The notes under the pieces are model-generated. The model worked only from the letters and a program-made list of their open reading frames with translations. It searched no databases and had not been told where the DNA came from. From Dastarcus helophoroides (Eukaryota; Arthropoda; Insecta; Coleoptera; Bothrideridae), in assembly GCA_028583605.1 (NCBI GenBank), contig CM053329.1:16299948-16363947 (forward strand): a stretch of 64,000 nucleotides of DNA. The letters run 5' to 3'. Every line of letters begins with the position of its first letter. The stretch's first letter is position 1. This document shows, one piece after another, positions 10,337 through 24,000 of the stretch. The translations under genes and the position numbers were made by a program.

Positions 10337-12099
10337 TTAAAAGGTGTCAAATTTTTTTGAAATTTTTGCATTTTCTTAAATCTTTCACTCCAGCCTCTAA
10401 AATTAAAACTCCAAATTTCCATAGTTCTAAATTTTGTGAAATTTATAAATTAGTGCAAGAATAAATATCAGATTTTTTAATTTAAAAATCCTGTAATTCT
10501 TCCAATTTTCAATTTTAAAAGAATATCTGAATTCAAAAAATTACTAATTTGGAATATCCAAATTTTTCTTAAATCCGAATTTTTTTAAAGTCTACATATT
10601 GAAGAAAAACCAAAATGATCAAAAACGTTGCTTTTAAAATAACTCAAAATTTTAAAAAGGTTACATTTCGGAAAAATTAACCTTTCAAAAAAAAACAAAA
10701 ATATAAAAAATGTGAAATTTAAGTCAAAATTTTCAAAAAAAGGCGCAGTCTTAAAAAGTACTGAAGAATGTCGAAATTTTGGAAAAAACTGGATAAAGCC
10801 AAATTTTCAAAAAGTTGAAATTATCTCTAGAAAAAGACAAAATTTAAAAGAATAAACTGAATTCCTAAAAAAATCAAAATTTTAAAGCCAAAATTTATAA
10901 AAATAGATGTCGGAATTTCTAAAAACGTCAAAATTTTCATAGAAAGTTAAAATTTTCAGGAAAAGCTGAGCTCTTTAAACTTAGGGACCATTCATACATT
11001 ACATCACAGATTTTAAGATTTTTATCTTAATAATTTCAGGATTTTAATTTTTTTTCGAAATTTTTATTATAACAACCAAATTTAAAAAAAATGTGTTCCA
11101 AATTTTAATTTACAGATGTCACCTCTAAATATGTTGAATTTGTTTCTTGGCATTTCGACTTTTATTCGAACGTTTCGATTTTATCCTCGATATTTCGTTT
11201 TAAAGTTGAAATTTAAGAAAAACTGAAATTCCTGCCTTAGGTTTGAATCAGAAAAAAGATTGAAATTGGTGACAAAAAAATTTCAACTTTTTCAAAAGGT
11301 TTCAAAAGGATTTTTTTGAAATGTTTGCGTTTTCTTCTCAAATCTTTCACTCCAGTCTCTAAAATTAAAACTCCAAATTTCCATAGTTCTAAATTTTGTA
11401 GAATTTATAAATTAGTGCAAGAATAAATATTAGATTTTTTTTAGAAATCCTATAATTCTTCCAATTTTCAATTGTGAAACAATATCTGAGTTCAAAAAAT
11501 CACAAATTTGGAATACCCAAATTTTCACAAAAGATCCAAATTTTTTAAAAGTCTAAATATTGAATAAAAACCAAAATTATCAAAAACGTTGCTTTTAAAA
11601 TAACTCAAAATTTTAAAAAGGTTACATTTCGGAAAAATTAACCTTTCAAAAAAAAAAACAAAAATATAAAAAATGTGAAATTTAAGTCAAAATTTTCAAA
11701 AAAAGGCGCAGTCTTAAAAAGTACTGAAGAATGTCGAAATTTTGGAAAAAACTAGATAAAGTCAAATTTTCAAAAAGTTGAAATTATATTTAGAAAAAGA
11801 CAAAATTTAAAAGAATAAACTGAATTCCTAAAAAAATCAAAATTTTAAAGCCGAAATTTATAAAAATGGGTGTCGGAATTCTAAAAACGTCAACATTTTC
11901 ACAGAAAGTTAAATTTTCCAGAAAAAGCTGAGATTTTAAAAAACATAGATATTTTGAAAAAAATTCAAACATTGAAGAAGTGGCAGTGTTAAAAAGTATT
12001 GAAGAATGTCGAAATTTTGGAAAAAACTGGATAAAATCAAATTTTCAAAAAGATGAAGTTGTATCTAGAAAAAGACAAAATTTAAAAGAATAAACTGAA

Positions 12100-15094
12100 T
12101 TCCTAAAAAACTCAAAATTTTAGAAAAATCAAAATTTTAAAACCGAAATTTGTAAAAATAGGTGTCAGAATTTTAAAAACGTCAAAGTTTCCATAGAAAG
12201 TTAAAATTTCCAGCAAAAGCTAAGATTTTAAAAAACAGATATTTTGAAAAAAATTCAAACATTGACGAAGTGGACAATTTCGAAAATACTAAAATTTAAA
12301 AATTGAAATAAAGAACTTGTCCCTTTAATTTTTGAAGATAACCAAGGACCAGTCCGTTCCATCAAACTTCTAAAATTTGAAAAAGTGGCGAAATTTTCGA
12401 AAAAATTGGTAATTTTCAAAAAAATTATGTTTCAAATTTAATCTTTCAATTTTCATAAACGATTGACTCTTAAAAAAATAAAGCATTTCAACTTAGAACT
12501 GGAAACTTTTAGAAAAAGGCAGAATTTTCGATAAACTTGAAATTTTTTTGAAAAATTCTTGAAAATTGAAGATTAATAAATTCAAGTTAAAATAGAGCTT
12601 TATTTAAGTACAAATTTCGACAAAAATAAAAAATTTATTAAGGTGATTTAAGTTTTAAAACAGCATTTCCAAAAAATGTCTACATTTCGAATTTAAACTC
12701 GAAGTGAAAGATATTGAAATTTTGAAAAATAAAGAAATTTTTGAAAAAGTCTAATTTCTAGAAAGACGGAATTTAAAAAAAAATTGAAATTTAAAAAAAT
12801 CGAGACGTCTCATTGAAATTTCAAAAATAGTTAAAATTTTAAAAACGATGAAAATTTTCAAAAAGAAAAGGTAAATTTTGGAAAATATCGTAATTTTAAA
12901 TAATGTAAAAATGTTAATGGAATTTCTAAGATTTTCAAAAATTATTCAAAATATTGAAAAAAAATCAACGCTTTAAATAGACATTTTAAAAATCTGAATA
13001 TTTGGAGAAATGGAGAAATTAAAAAAAAATTGTAATTTTAAAAAAAAGATAAAATCTTGGAAATTAGTTTGGTGGAACGGACTGCTCCTTGGTTATTTTC
13101 AACCTTCATAAACCTTATCCCCTGAAATCAAGAGATGTGTTTTTTTAATCTTTTCTGGTTTCAGGGGACAAGATTTGTACATCAATCAATCAAGCAACTT
13201 TCTCTTGGTGAAACGGACTGGTCCTTGGTTATCTTCAAAAATTGAAATACAGAACTTGTCCCCTGAAATCCAAAAAGATTAAAAAACACAACAAAGGTTG
13301 CTCTAACGCGTTTCGACAGCCAAGTTGTCATCTTCAAAGAGAGTTTCTCTCTCTATTTCAATTTTTGGAAATTAGTAAAATAAGATTTTTTAAATGGTCA
13401 AGATTTTGAAGAGAATTCGAGATTTTCAAAGTAAAACGAATTTTTTGGTAAGTCCACATATGAAAGAAAATCGAAAATTACTTTTAAAAATTTCCAACAT
13501 TTTGAAGTTCAAATTTTTTAAATGATGAAATTTTCTAAAAACATTTAAGAATAGTCAAAAATTTCAAAAAGTTCGGCCATTAAAAACAATTTTTCGACTT
13601 TCAAAAACAATCAAAATTCCCAAATAAAGTGGCATTTTGAAGAAAGCCTAAATTAAAAAAAAATTAAGTGTGAAAGAAGTCAAGAGTATGAAAAATATTA
13701 GCCTGAAAACTAACAAAGTCAATATTTTCAGCAATAACCAACATTTTTTATGAATTAAAACATAGAAATCTTCAAATAATTTTAAAATTTGAATATGAAT
13801 TTAAGAGAATTCAAACATTTCAAAAAGACTTAATTTTGAAAAAAGTGCAGCTTTCAAAAAACTTGATATTTTCGAAAAATAAATGAGAGTTCAGAGGAAA
13901 ATTTGAAAATTCAGGGTGGACCATAAGTAATGGTACACATAGTGGATTTTTCGAATAAAAATAATGTGATTTAGCTACATTTACCTTTAACCAAAAGTTG
14001 ATATTAACAGATACAGGGTGTCAAATTCGAAAAAAAAATTCGATTTTTTCGTATAATTATGGAATGAATTGTAATATAGGCACGAAATTTGGAACAAGGA
14101 AGTTTCTTAAGTCGACAAACTTTAATTTGCTAATACATTACCAATAGCTGATAGGGGGCGCTACCTGCGCTATCCTGCATAATTCTAAATCATCATAACT
14201 TTTTTGTGCACCCACGTATATTAATTTCAAATGGGTTATTCTATTTCTTCATAATTTTTACGTAAAAAAGGGGCACTTTCTAAAAGTTGATACGAGCAAC
14301 CGTTTCCAAGATATTTGACTTTAAAATTTGACAGTGCCTTGCTTTTAAATTACTAAGATATTAAATTATCGAAGTAGGCTTGAAAAAGAAGTAATCATAG
14401 GACAGGTTTGAAACTAATTTATGTCAAATATTACTTTGCTGATAATATTACTACCTAAATTTTGAAAATTTCTATAAAGAAAATCCAAAAAATTAAGACG
14501 TAATTTATTTTCTAACATAGAAATGTGAAATATGATGTCTGAGTCCTCACAAGAAAATTTTAATAGTCTGGGTGGTCAGAGCAGATATTTGGAGATAAAT
14601 TTTAATAAAAGACAGCCACATTTTTAATTTTTTTCAATCCTTTTACATGAAAAAGGATACTTATTTTTAAAAATAAATTTTGTTTTGGTATTTTATCTAA
14701 ATTTGGTATAGAAATTAAAAAAATATGTGTAATAATAATGTCAGTAGAGTAATATTTGCTATAAATTATTTTAGAGTCAGTTTTATTACTTTTATTTTGA
14801 AACCTATTGCAAAAAATTCACATTTGCATAACTTAAAATGAACGTACAGCAAACTTTGAAGGCAAATATCTTGAAAACGGTTGCTTGTATCAACATTTAG
14901 AAAGTATACCTTTTTTACGCAAGAAATGTAGGTAAATAAAAAAATCCATTTAAAATAAGTGTACATGAAGGCACAAAAAAGTTATGATGCTTTAGAATAA
15001 TATAAGGTAGCGCAGGTGGCGCCCCCTATGATTTACTGACAATTTGTTAGCAAATTAGAATTTCTTGCCAAATTTCTTGCCTATAGTGAAATGT
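12100..15094. repeat. right arm of 3-kb inverted repeat
   Basis: Reverse complement of 1-2995, with a spacer of about 9.1 kb between the arms. It includes the tail and core of the degenerate hammerhead-like repeat (about 13190-13350, minus strand) and most of a foldback transposon. No gene is seen. Confidence 0.85.
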
Positions 15095-15257
15095 GTTTAT
15101 CAGTTATGCGAAAAAATCACAATTTTTTTTTCAACTTTAACACCCTGTATCTCTGTTAATGTCAACTTTTGGTAGAAGGTAAATGTGGCTAAATCTCGTT
15201 ATTTTTATGCGAAAAATCTACTATTGCTCTATGTACCATTACTTATGGTCCACCCTG
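13912..15257. mobile_element. foldback transposon, complete 1.35-kb copy
   Basis: Both ends read CAGGGTGGACCATAAG and its reverse complement (13912 on, and to 15257). Inverted arms of several hundred bases face each other, including the more GC-rich block GGGGGCGCTACCTGCGC near 14155 and its partner near 15015. There is no transposase ORF. The first seven bases match the mariner end at 40827, but flanking dinucleotides do not form a clean TA duplication, so kinship to Tc1/mariner is only possible. Confidence 0.7.
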
Positions 15258-16600
15258 TATAACAAAGTCGTAAAGAAATTCAACATTTTCAAAAGGGCCT
15301 AATATTTGAAAAAAATAAAATTTTCAGAATATCCGAAAAATATACTTTTTTGAAAATTTTTAGAATAAAATTGAGTATCTGAAAAAAGTTTATTTTTCAG
15401 AAGAGTACATAAAAAAGTTTAAATTTCGAGAAATAGATTAAAAGAGGAAAATCATGAAATTTTCGGAAAAATTTTGGAAGCATATCGAAATTATTAATAA
15501 AACTTCAATTTTTTTTGAAATGGAATTTTTCAACAAAATATCGAAATTGAAATCTTAAGTTTTCAGAAAGTCAAAATGTTCAAGAAAGACGAAATTTCCG
15601 AAAATATTCAAAACTTTTAAAAAAGTAAAATTCTTCAACAAAAGCCGGAATTTTGTGACATCACAAAGCTTATGACTCGTCTTACTCTTGTCACACGATG
15701 TCACACTCCATTGACTCCCTTAATCTAACAAATAACAAAGCATCAGGGTGTCTCATCATCAAACCTTCTAGGTCAAGATATAAGAATTTTATTTCAAACA
15801 AGCATAACAATCCATAGTAGGGTTACTTGTTAGTGATAAAACTTCTATTTTTTATTAAAATGATAAGACAAGTAATTCTCTTCTTCTTGAAAATATTGAC
15901 ACTGAGCGTTTCGATAAGGGTAGCCTACATATTTTATAATTTTTTTTTAAATGATGTCAATCTCCGAAAATCCCGGGATCGAAAAATCTTATTTTCGAAA
16001 ATCTCGGAGTTAAAAAACGGTCGGGATCCGGGAATCCTGAAAATAAAGATCCCACTCTACTTATTAGTAGCAACGCATCCTTAAAACATGATCCAGATAT
16101 TCTTCTGGGGCCGATTCACTATACTAATCGTCCTATGGCCTTTGTTATATTCTGAAGGGTGAAAAATTCAACTTAATTTTTTTTGAAAGTGTTGCATCAA
16201 TTCGATGAATTTTCTATAGGTTATGGTACCTAATAGGTACTATAAAATATATTAATTTCGTGATTGTATCTCGGATAAAGTACTAAAAAAAATTAATTAT
16301 TTTTTTTTATTTATGGGGTGACTAGAAATAATAAAAAAATGTGAAAAAAATACATATTATACTTCAAAATATTAACTACAATATGGCGTTGGTTACATCT
16401 TTCTAACTTATTTAGTTCAAAAGTTATAAAAAATTTAAAAAATATTCTTTAATTGACAATTTGTTTTAATATCTCGTCGTGACCTTGAAATATCGAGCCC
16501 AAATACACATACAATTTGTTCTTTTATCGAGGTGATAATTTTCCGAAAATATTACTATAGGTTGCCATTTGGGGGTTACTTTGCCATTCTTACCCTGGTA
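15258..16600. other. intergenic DNA before carboxypeptidase copy 1
   Basis: AT-rich. Bases 15900-16165 are the inverted partner of 3160-3440. A locally more complex stretch at 15655-15830 is not recognised. The 85-aa ORF at 15827-16084 spans the repeat and is not credible as a gene. Confidence 0.5.
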
Positions 16601-16603
16601 GAC

Positions 16604-16942
16604 CCTTTGGGGTTGATATTATTGCTTTGGAAATAATCGTCCTGAAAAGTGGTTAAAGTGATATTAAAAAGAGTGACTATTAACTTTGGTCAATCGATCC
16701 TTTAGATTTTTAATAATGATATCAACAAACGATAATATTTTGAGTGTTTAACTGGAAAAAATATCCTTGAAGTTTGATTTCCTTGATTTCAGCTGTTCTA
16801 AAATCAGAACGTAATTTTTCACCTAATTTTCGTATCAAAAACCTCTTGAATTCCTCAGTGACTGGATAAAAACTAATCTTAATTTAGACACGATTAACTA
16901 TAAAAAAGGATGACAACATTTTTTGCTTCATTATTTCCAAAA
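16604..16942 (+). promoter_or_regulatory. upstream region and TATA box of carboxypeptidase copy 1
   Basis: About 330 bp is shared with the regions before copies 2 and 3, including GTTGATATTATTGCTTTGG near the start. A TATA box (TATAAAAAA) starts at 16899, 44 nt before the ATG. The 5' UTR must therefore be very short, roughly 10-20 nt if transcription starts about 30 nt after the box. Confidence 0.65.
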
Positions 16943-19746
16943 ATGATATCGACGAAGCTACCACTGATTTTATTTTGTGCCTTAACTTCGGTTTTGGGTA
17001 AGTTGCCTACAAGATTAAACTAAGAATCCTTTTACTCGATGTAATATTTGTATCATTTATAGCTAGTGGTAGTATTGTTGTATACCATAAATTTTAATAG
17101 AGCTTTGGTCGCCAAATATTATTTTAAAACATCTTAGAAAATTTTAGGACTGTCGCCCTTCTTTTTCGATCGTTAAAATTTATGATAGGATACTTTAGAG
17201 TAACTGTTAGCTCAATCGATTTTTTTTAAATCTTTTTAGTCCTTAAAAATTACCTGAGTAAATTCTACTACGATCGACCCTTCCTCTTTTTGTGGGCCAT
17301 CAAATTTTGTTATTAAATATTGAAGAACCCAACTGACCCTTCAATATTATCGAGTACAGTTTATTGATACATTTTAGTTTGGTATTTAGTTGTCAAAATT
17401 ATTTTAATTCTTCGGAGATAAATGATATCACACAAAAAATGCCACGTTCTAAACAAAATCTTGGATCTGCGTCCGATATCGCCTATGTGTGAAACATCCC
17501 ATTAAAAATATACGTAAATTATCGCGAGCAATAAATGGTGCAAGCGTCTACCTCATAACTATTTCATCATAAACGAAATGTTGCAGCTCGCGAGGGCTAT
17601 GGCCCCACTGATCAAAAATGGGGTTATGTCACCATAAGACCAGACGCTTCCATATTCTGGTGGCTGCACCACACCACCGCCAAAGTTTCTAGCTTCAACG
17701 AACGTCCCCTAGTCATATGGTTGCAAGGAGGACCCGGAGCTGCCTCTTCCGGTTACGGCAACTTCGCCGAGATTGGACCCCTCGACCTGAACCTTAAAGT
17801 TAGACCTAACGCTTGGACTAACGATTTGAACGTGCTCTTTGTAGACAGTCCTGTAGGAACCGGCTTCAGTAAAGCGAAAAATAAGGAAGACCTTCCTGCA
17901 AACAATACACAAATCGCTAAAGACTTCCTGGTGGTCGTCAAGGAGTTCTTCAAGGAGAATCCCGAGTTTGTTAAGACGCCTCTGTACATTTTTAGCGAGT
18001 CGTATGGGGGTAAAATGGCGGTGGAAATCGCCCTGACTATTGATAAGGCGAGAAAAGCTGGAGAGCTCGCTTGTAATTTGACGGGGGTAGCTTTGGGAGA
18101 TCCCTGGATATCTCCAGCTGATTCCATAAAGAACTACGCTCCGTATTTACTACAATTAGTAAGTTGGAATTTGGGTTATCCTTTCGGAGTTATAGTACCT
18201 TTGTTTTAGGGATTGGTTGATACTATTGGTTACAACCAAGTCGTCCAAGCAGCAGATAAAGTTAACCAGAATCTAGATGAGGGTAACTATCCTAAAGCAA
18301 ATGATGAGTGGAAGATCTTGTTACGCCTCATTAACAATGTGACGAATGGAGTTGATATCTATAATGTGCTAAACAATGTTGCCTTACGAAGCACGTGACG
18401 ATAACGGTAAGTAATTTTGTAAGTATTCTTGGTTTATGCCTGAGGATGGTGCATCACATCATCCTCGGGTGGAGTATCTATTAGATGCAAGTTGTATATT
18501 GGGAAGACCCTTAACATGTTTTAATCTGCAGCTGGTTCTCACTTTAAAATCTGATAAGTATTTCAACCTGCCAGACCGAGTATCATATATTAAACTTTGA
18601 AGTAGATTGAAGTCCTTTTTATTAGATGATCTTTATTTATAATGAATCCTAATCAAATGAACTCTTTTTCTCTTTTAATATCGAAAAACAATTTTAGAGG
18701 AACAACTTGCCAAAAAACTTTATTCAATCATGAATTCGGAAGTCAAAAGCAAATTAAACTTGGATGTCACTTGGTATGCCCAAACTCGCACCGTGAGGGA
18801 GGTTTTACACGACGATCTGTTGAGACCGGCTACCGCCTTAGGTAAGCTCTTAATTGACACCATAATTCAGTACTGAAGGCAATTTATTTTCAGTGGAAGA
18901 ACTCCTGAACACCACAAATATTAAAGTCGCTGTATACAGTGGCCAATTAGATCTGGTTGCCAACACTGTCGGTTTGTAAAATGTTTTTTTTTTAGTTCTT
19001 ATTAAGACCATTTCATACTCTAAGCACAGAAATTAAGTTATATAAAAAAAACTTAAATTGTTAGTTGACTTTCAAAAGGTTGTACATATAATAATGGTCA
19101 TATAGAAAAATAATAATAAATCATGTCCTTTGTGACATTTTGATTGATTATTTTCAGAAAAGTTTAACCCCTGATGTGGTTAACGTACAGAGTTACCGTG
19201 CTTTGATTTTTTGGTTTTGGTTTTTTTATTTATAGTATATTATCCTTTGTAATTTTCATTTATTATTTATTTTGTTCCTGAACAACTAATAATAGTTATT
19301 TACACAGTCCAATCCAGAACGTAGTATAACATTTGAATGTTTAAAACAAAATTTATTTTACTCTGTTTATAAAATCTTGAATTGTTAAAGCAAACGAAAA
19401 ATTAGTTTTTTTTTAACATACACATAAAATGTTGCACGTTTTAGTTAATTGATTTAAATTTTAGGTACTGTTGCATGGGTTAACAACTTAAAATGGGACG
19501 GAAATTTCCTTTGGCTTATAAGCAGTGCGAAACCCTTGGTAAATAAAGGATACATAGAAGGCTATTACAAGAAAGTTGAAGATCTGGCTTTATATGTGGT
19601 AGACAGAGCAGGCGTTAGGGTAAATTTTTATCCTGAGATTTATATCTAGCGTGACTGACACATTTTTAAAATTTTAGGTGCCCTCTGACAATCCACAAGC
19701 AATAGAAGCCATCTTGAAAGATTTTATAGGAAATTATCAAGTTTGA
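16943..19746 (+). pseudogene. SCPEP1-like serine carboxypeptidase, copy 1 (frameshifted, catalytic His lost)
   Basis: Exons: 16943-16997, 17587-18158, 18210-18406, 18698-18841, 18894-18971, 19465-19619, 19678-19746; all borders are GT..AG. Exon 1 gives the signal peptide MISTKLPLILFCALTSVL. Exon 2 holds the GGPG oxyanion loop and the nucleophile motif SESYGG; exon 5 holds GQLDLV with the catalytic Asp. Two lesions: an extra C at 18382-18383 (exon 3 is 197 nt against 196 in copies 2 and 3) leads to TGA at 18396-18398, and exon 6 ends AGVR where copy 2 has AGHM, so the catalytic His is gone. Exons 4-7 are otherwise open. The frameshift could be an assembly error, but the His loss is a separate change. 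It is a pseudogene or at best an inactive secreted paralogue. Confidence 0.75.
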
Positions 19747-21014
19747 TAAAATATTATTAATAACAATTTCTTTGTCCTTTTAATCAATTGTAAATTTCGA
19801 TATTTTCGAAGAGTATCGACTTTATATTTGAAATTGATTCATTAAAAATCTAATTCACATCCTAGAATTTTAATTACAAAATTGAAGTTCCCTTATGACG
19901 ATCAGCGTTAAATTGATTTTAAGAAATAAACTTATTTTACCGACGCATTGACCTGAAGTACTTCAAACGGGGGATAAAGTTCTGTTCAGATTTAATTGAA
20001 AACACTTCGCTCTCCGCATTAAATGGATCAAATAAAATCGAAGGTTGTGCGACAGGGTATTTGACAACCATAAGGCGACTGCTGCGCTGAACTAAAATTA
20101 AAAAAATATTTAGAAATCGAAAAGTATTAGGAATTTTACCATTTAATTATTAAATCTAATTGATCATTGAAACTGTATTTATTTCATGAATTTTCTGAAA
20201 TCTTTTTTTTAAATCGATTTATCCAAAAGCAGTAATACCTCTACGAAGATCGTTCAATTACCACACAAACTTCAAGTTACTGTTTTGTTTTCCCAAAATT
20301 TTGCTTCCAAGCACGAAATTGGCACTCTTTCTTGTATCAAAATATCTTCGAATAAAAAAAAATATATTTTCGAACATTTAAGTTCAACTAAAAGCATTTT
20401 CAGCATTTCATACTTTTAAAATGGAAATTTTTATCTTTTCTCTAGCTAATGCCAACGTTGGGAGATTAAACTCGAAATTTTCAAGAATATTTTCAAATGC
20501 ACGAAATTATTTTTGAAATTTCGAATTTTTTTTCACTCGAAATTTCTCCTTTAGTTTAAAATTTATAAAAGATGTTTTCGAATTGTTTAGTTTAAGAATT
20601 TCAAGCTTCAATTTAACGAAAATTTAAATTCAGAAATTTGAGTTGAAGCGTTTCATTCAAGCTGTCAATGTTGATTAAATCTTGCCGATTAAATCCCTTG
20701 TTCAAACCCTAAAATATCTAACAAAAGACAAACTATTGAAAGTAAAATCTGCATTTTGATATCTTCTTTGAATAAATTTAGTTTTTCTGTTGAAATGTTT
20801 TTTGTTTGTCTTGAAGAAAATTCGAAATAGATAGAAAAACAATTTCAAATTCAAATGGTCAAAATTCGGAATTTGTGATAAAAACTCCTAGTAGCTTCTA
20901 TAAACCGCTATTTACATTCTGAAAGTATTAAATAAGGATGAGTATTGTTACGTGCCAAATGCACTTTAGTCAAAAACATAAATAATTTAAGTTCAATTGT
21001 CAGTTATATTATAA
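19747..21014. other. 3' flank of copy 1 and AT-rich intergenic DNA
   Basis: The first 290 bp are similar to the 3' flanks of copies 2 (34268-34530) and 3 (56460-56690), including AAGTTCTGTTCAGATTT near 19978 and 34489. This marks the downstream end of the duplicated unit. The rest shows no gene. Confidence 0.6.
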
Positions 21015-24000
21015 AGGCTCCCCCACACCAACGCGATTTATTCGCAGCGGATTCGTAACGAAAAAGTCGTAGCGAAATTCGTGACCGAATCCCTAAGGAA
21101 CCTCACACCAATGCGAGTATAGTTGCATCATATTTTCGGTATCGAAAGGTTGGAAGCTTTTTTTCAAAAACAGAAAACCCACGATATAAAAAAAATATAG
21201 ATCATTTAATGAAAAAAGTGCACGTTTCTTAAAAATTTTCCCTCGCAGGCACATTCAATTTATATAATTGAAAAGAGAATTAAAAAAAACTATGAAAACA
21301 CGCAAAATATTAATTTTATTTAGAAAAGTGGGCAACCCAGTTATAGCTCAAATTATTTTTTAATTAAACATACTCTATAGCAGCGTTTTCCAAATACTGG
21401 GACCATCAAAATAAAATACCTGGTGGCAGAATTATTTCCATATTGTTCAGTCATATTCATAAAATTTACGCGAACAAGAAATTAAATTTCTAGGGCCTTT
21501 TGTAATTCTATAAATGTGAAGCAATGTTTTTTAAATAACATTAACTCTTTTTCAAAATTTTTCTTAATAAGTTTAGATTTTTTTAATATTTTTTTCTCAA
21601 AAAATGCTTATACCCCTAAAAATTATGACTTGTTCTCGAAATTTCAATTTTAACCCCTTGCCACACGACGTCCAGCTAAGCTAAGAAGAAATCATTTTAT
21701 TTTTCATAATTTTCAATATTTTTTTAAATCGTGTTTTAAAAAACTGATTTCTAAAACGATTTTTCCTAAATTAAATTTTCGTTGAAAATATCCACTTTTT
21801 TAATAATTAACTACACATCTCAAGTTTTTTCAAAATTGTTATTTTTTTTAAACTTCCAACTGACTGAAAACTTTTTTTGAAAATGTTAACTTTGTAAAAA
21901 AACGCAACTTTTTTGATGAATTGAACTTTTTAAAAATTTGGAATTTAAACAAAACGATTTTTTGGAACTTTTTCACTGTTTCTAATTTCTTCGACATTAA
22001 AAAATTTCCCTTATCTTTCAAAATTTGTACTTTTTCAAAATTTCATTTTTTTGCAAAATGTTGGTTCTTAAAAACTTCACTTATTTTGGAACTGTATAAT
22101 TACCTCAAAATTCCGTCTTTTAAGCATTTTTTTAACTTATTTTAAAAACTACCTTTTTCAATATTTTGGTTTTTTTGGAGAATTTTGTTTTATTTATTTT
22201 GAAAATTTTAAATCATTTTTAAATTATGTCTTAGGAACCTGATTTCTAAAATGATTTTTCCTAAGTTTAATTTTTGGTGAAAATTTCCACTTTTTTTAAT
22301 AAGTAACTACAAATCTCAAGTTTTTTCAAAATTGTTATTTTATTTGAAACTTCTGACTGACTGAAAACTTTTTTTGAAAATGTTAACTTTGTAAAAAAAC
22401 GCAACTTTTTTGATGAATTCAACTTTTTAAAAATTTGGAATTTAAACAAAACGATTTTTTGGAACTTTTTTACTGTTTCTAATTTCTTCGACATTAAAAA
22501 ATTTCCCTTATCTTTCAAAAATTTGTACTTTTTCAAAATTTCCTTTTTTTGCAAATTGTTGGTTTTTTTAAAAACTTCACTTATTTTGGAACTGTAAAAT
22601 TACCTCAAAATTTCGTCTTTTTAGCATTCTTTTGATTTATTTTAAAAACTACCTTTTTCAATATTTTGGTTTTTTGGAGAATTTTGTTTTATTTATTTTG
22701 AAAATCTCGAATCAAAAGTTTTTTCGAAATTTTTACTTTATTAATGAAAAATTCGACTAATCCTATAAATTTCGTACTTTGTCCTAAAATTTCGACTCTT
22801 ATAGTACTTTCTAAAAACTTTTGAAATTTTTCTAATAAAAATTTCGACTTTTTTCAAAAGGTGGACTATTTTTAAATGATTCTAATTTTTCTTGAAATGA
22901 TAACATTCTGACTATTTTTACTCTTTTGTGAAGAATTCAGTTTTTATGAAAATTACGACTTTTTTGAAAATTTCAACCTTTAGAAAACTTTCAGATTTTG
23001 AAATTTCGACATTTAAAAATTTATATTGTTTCTAAATTTTGATTTTTGTAAAAATTTCGCTTTCAAATTTTTGCCTTTTCATCGAAATTTTGACATTTGA
23101 TATCAAATTCAACATTCAAAATTCAAAATCTCCACTTTTTTCAAGTTCCCATTTTTATGAACATTTCGACTTTTTCTTCAAATTTTCTACTTTTTTCCGA
23201 AATTGTTTTGTAAATTTAACTTTAAAAAATGCACTTTCAAACTTTTGAGTTTTTTGAATAGTTAGGCAGAGAATTTTGACTTTTTTTATACATTTCAACT
23301 TTTTCCGAAATTTACTTTTTCGTTGTTAACCTAACAAAATTCTAATTTTTTTTAAATTCGACTTTTTTGTACATTAAAAGTTCTTTTTTGGAAAATTCGA
23401 CGTTTTTAGAAAAGTTTTACTCTCAGAATTTAAGCAATTCTCAAATTTCAAATTTTTCTGAACATTTAAACTCTTTGAAAATTTCAGCATTTCGAAATAT
23501 CTACTTTTATTTTCAAAATTTCTACTTTTTTCAAAATTTCTAGTCTTTTTTAAAACTTTGATTAATTTTGGAAATTTCGATTTTTTATCAATAATTGGAC
23601 TTTTTTTAAAAAGTTTCATTTACATTGAGGATGTACACTTTTTAAAATTTTGACTTCCTTTAAAAAGTATATGATTTTAATTTTCTGTAAATTTCAAATG
23701 TTGATATTTTTCTCAAACTTGCTGGCTTAAAATCACAGAAACTGAAAATTGAAGATATAAATTTGTAATTCTGAGAAGAATTGAAATATTGGATTATAGA
23801 TTCACAATAAAAAGGTTAAAAGTCCACGTTTAAGCTCATATTTTGAAATTTCCATTTTTAACTAGAGATCGAATTTTTTAATTAAAATGGAAATTTTCAG
23901 GGAAATGGTGAAAAAATCTAGAAAAACAAACCCAATTATAACTTCTCCTTTCTAAATTTCAGAAAAAACACCAAATTTCTATTTAAAGTCGATATCGTAG

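Larger units (their letters stand above)
9469..11970. repeat. 1.5-kb direct tandem duplication
   Basis: GAGCTCTTTAAACTTAG occurs at 9469 and again at 10969, and the sequence after each is colinear: 9469-9762 matches 10969-11265, and 10340-10968 matches about 11290-11940. The offset falls from 1500 before the retrozyme insertion to about 963 after it, because only the first copy contains that insertion. A partial third repeat of the tail runs from about 11975 into the right inverted-repeat arm. The DNA is non-coding. Confidence 0.8.

Noticed and set aside
13912..15257. Tc1/mariner MITE on the basis of CAGGGTG ends
   Set aside because: Flanks are TT and TA, not a TA pair, and only seven bases match the mariner end.
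17753..18127. 124-aa minus-strand ORF opposite carboxypeptidase copy 1
   Set aside because: Shadow of exon 2; the same happens at 32408-32826 and 53979-54176.
22267..22554. 95-aa Lys/Phe-rich ORF and similar ones at 21921, 23039 and 23374
   Set aside because: Low-complexity AT-rich sequence inside a non-coding transposon, partly a tandem duplicate; no domain.
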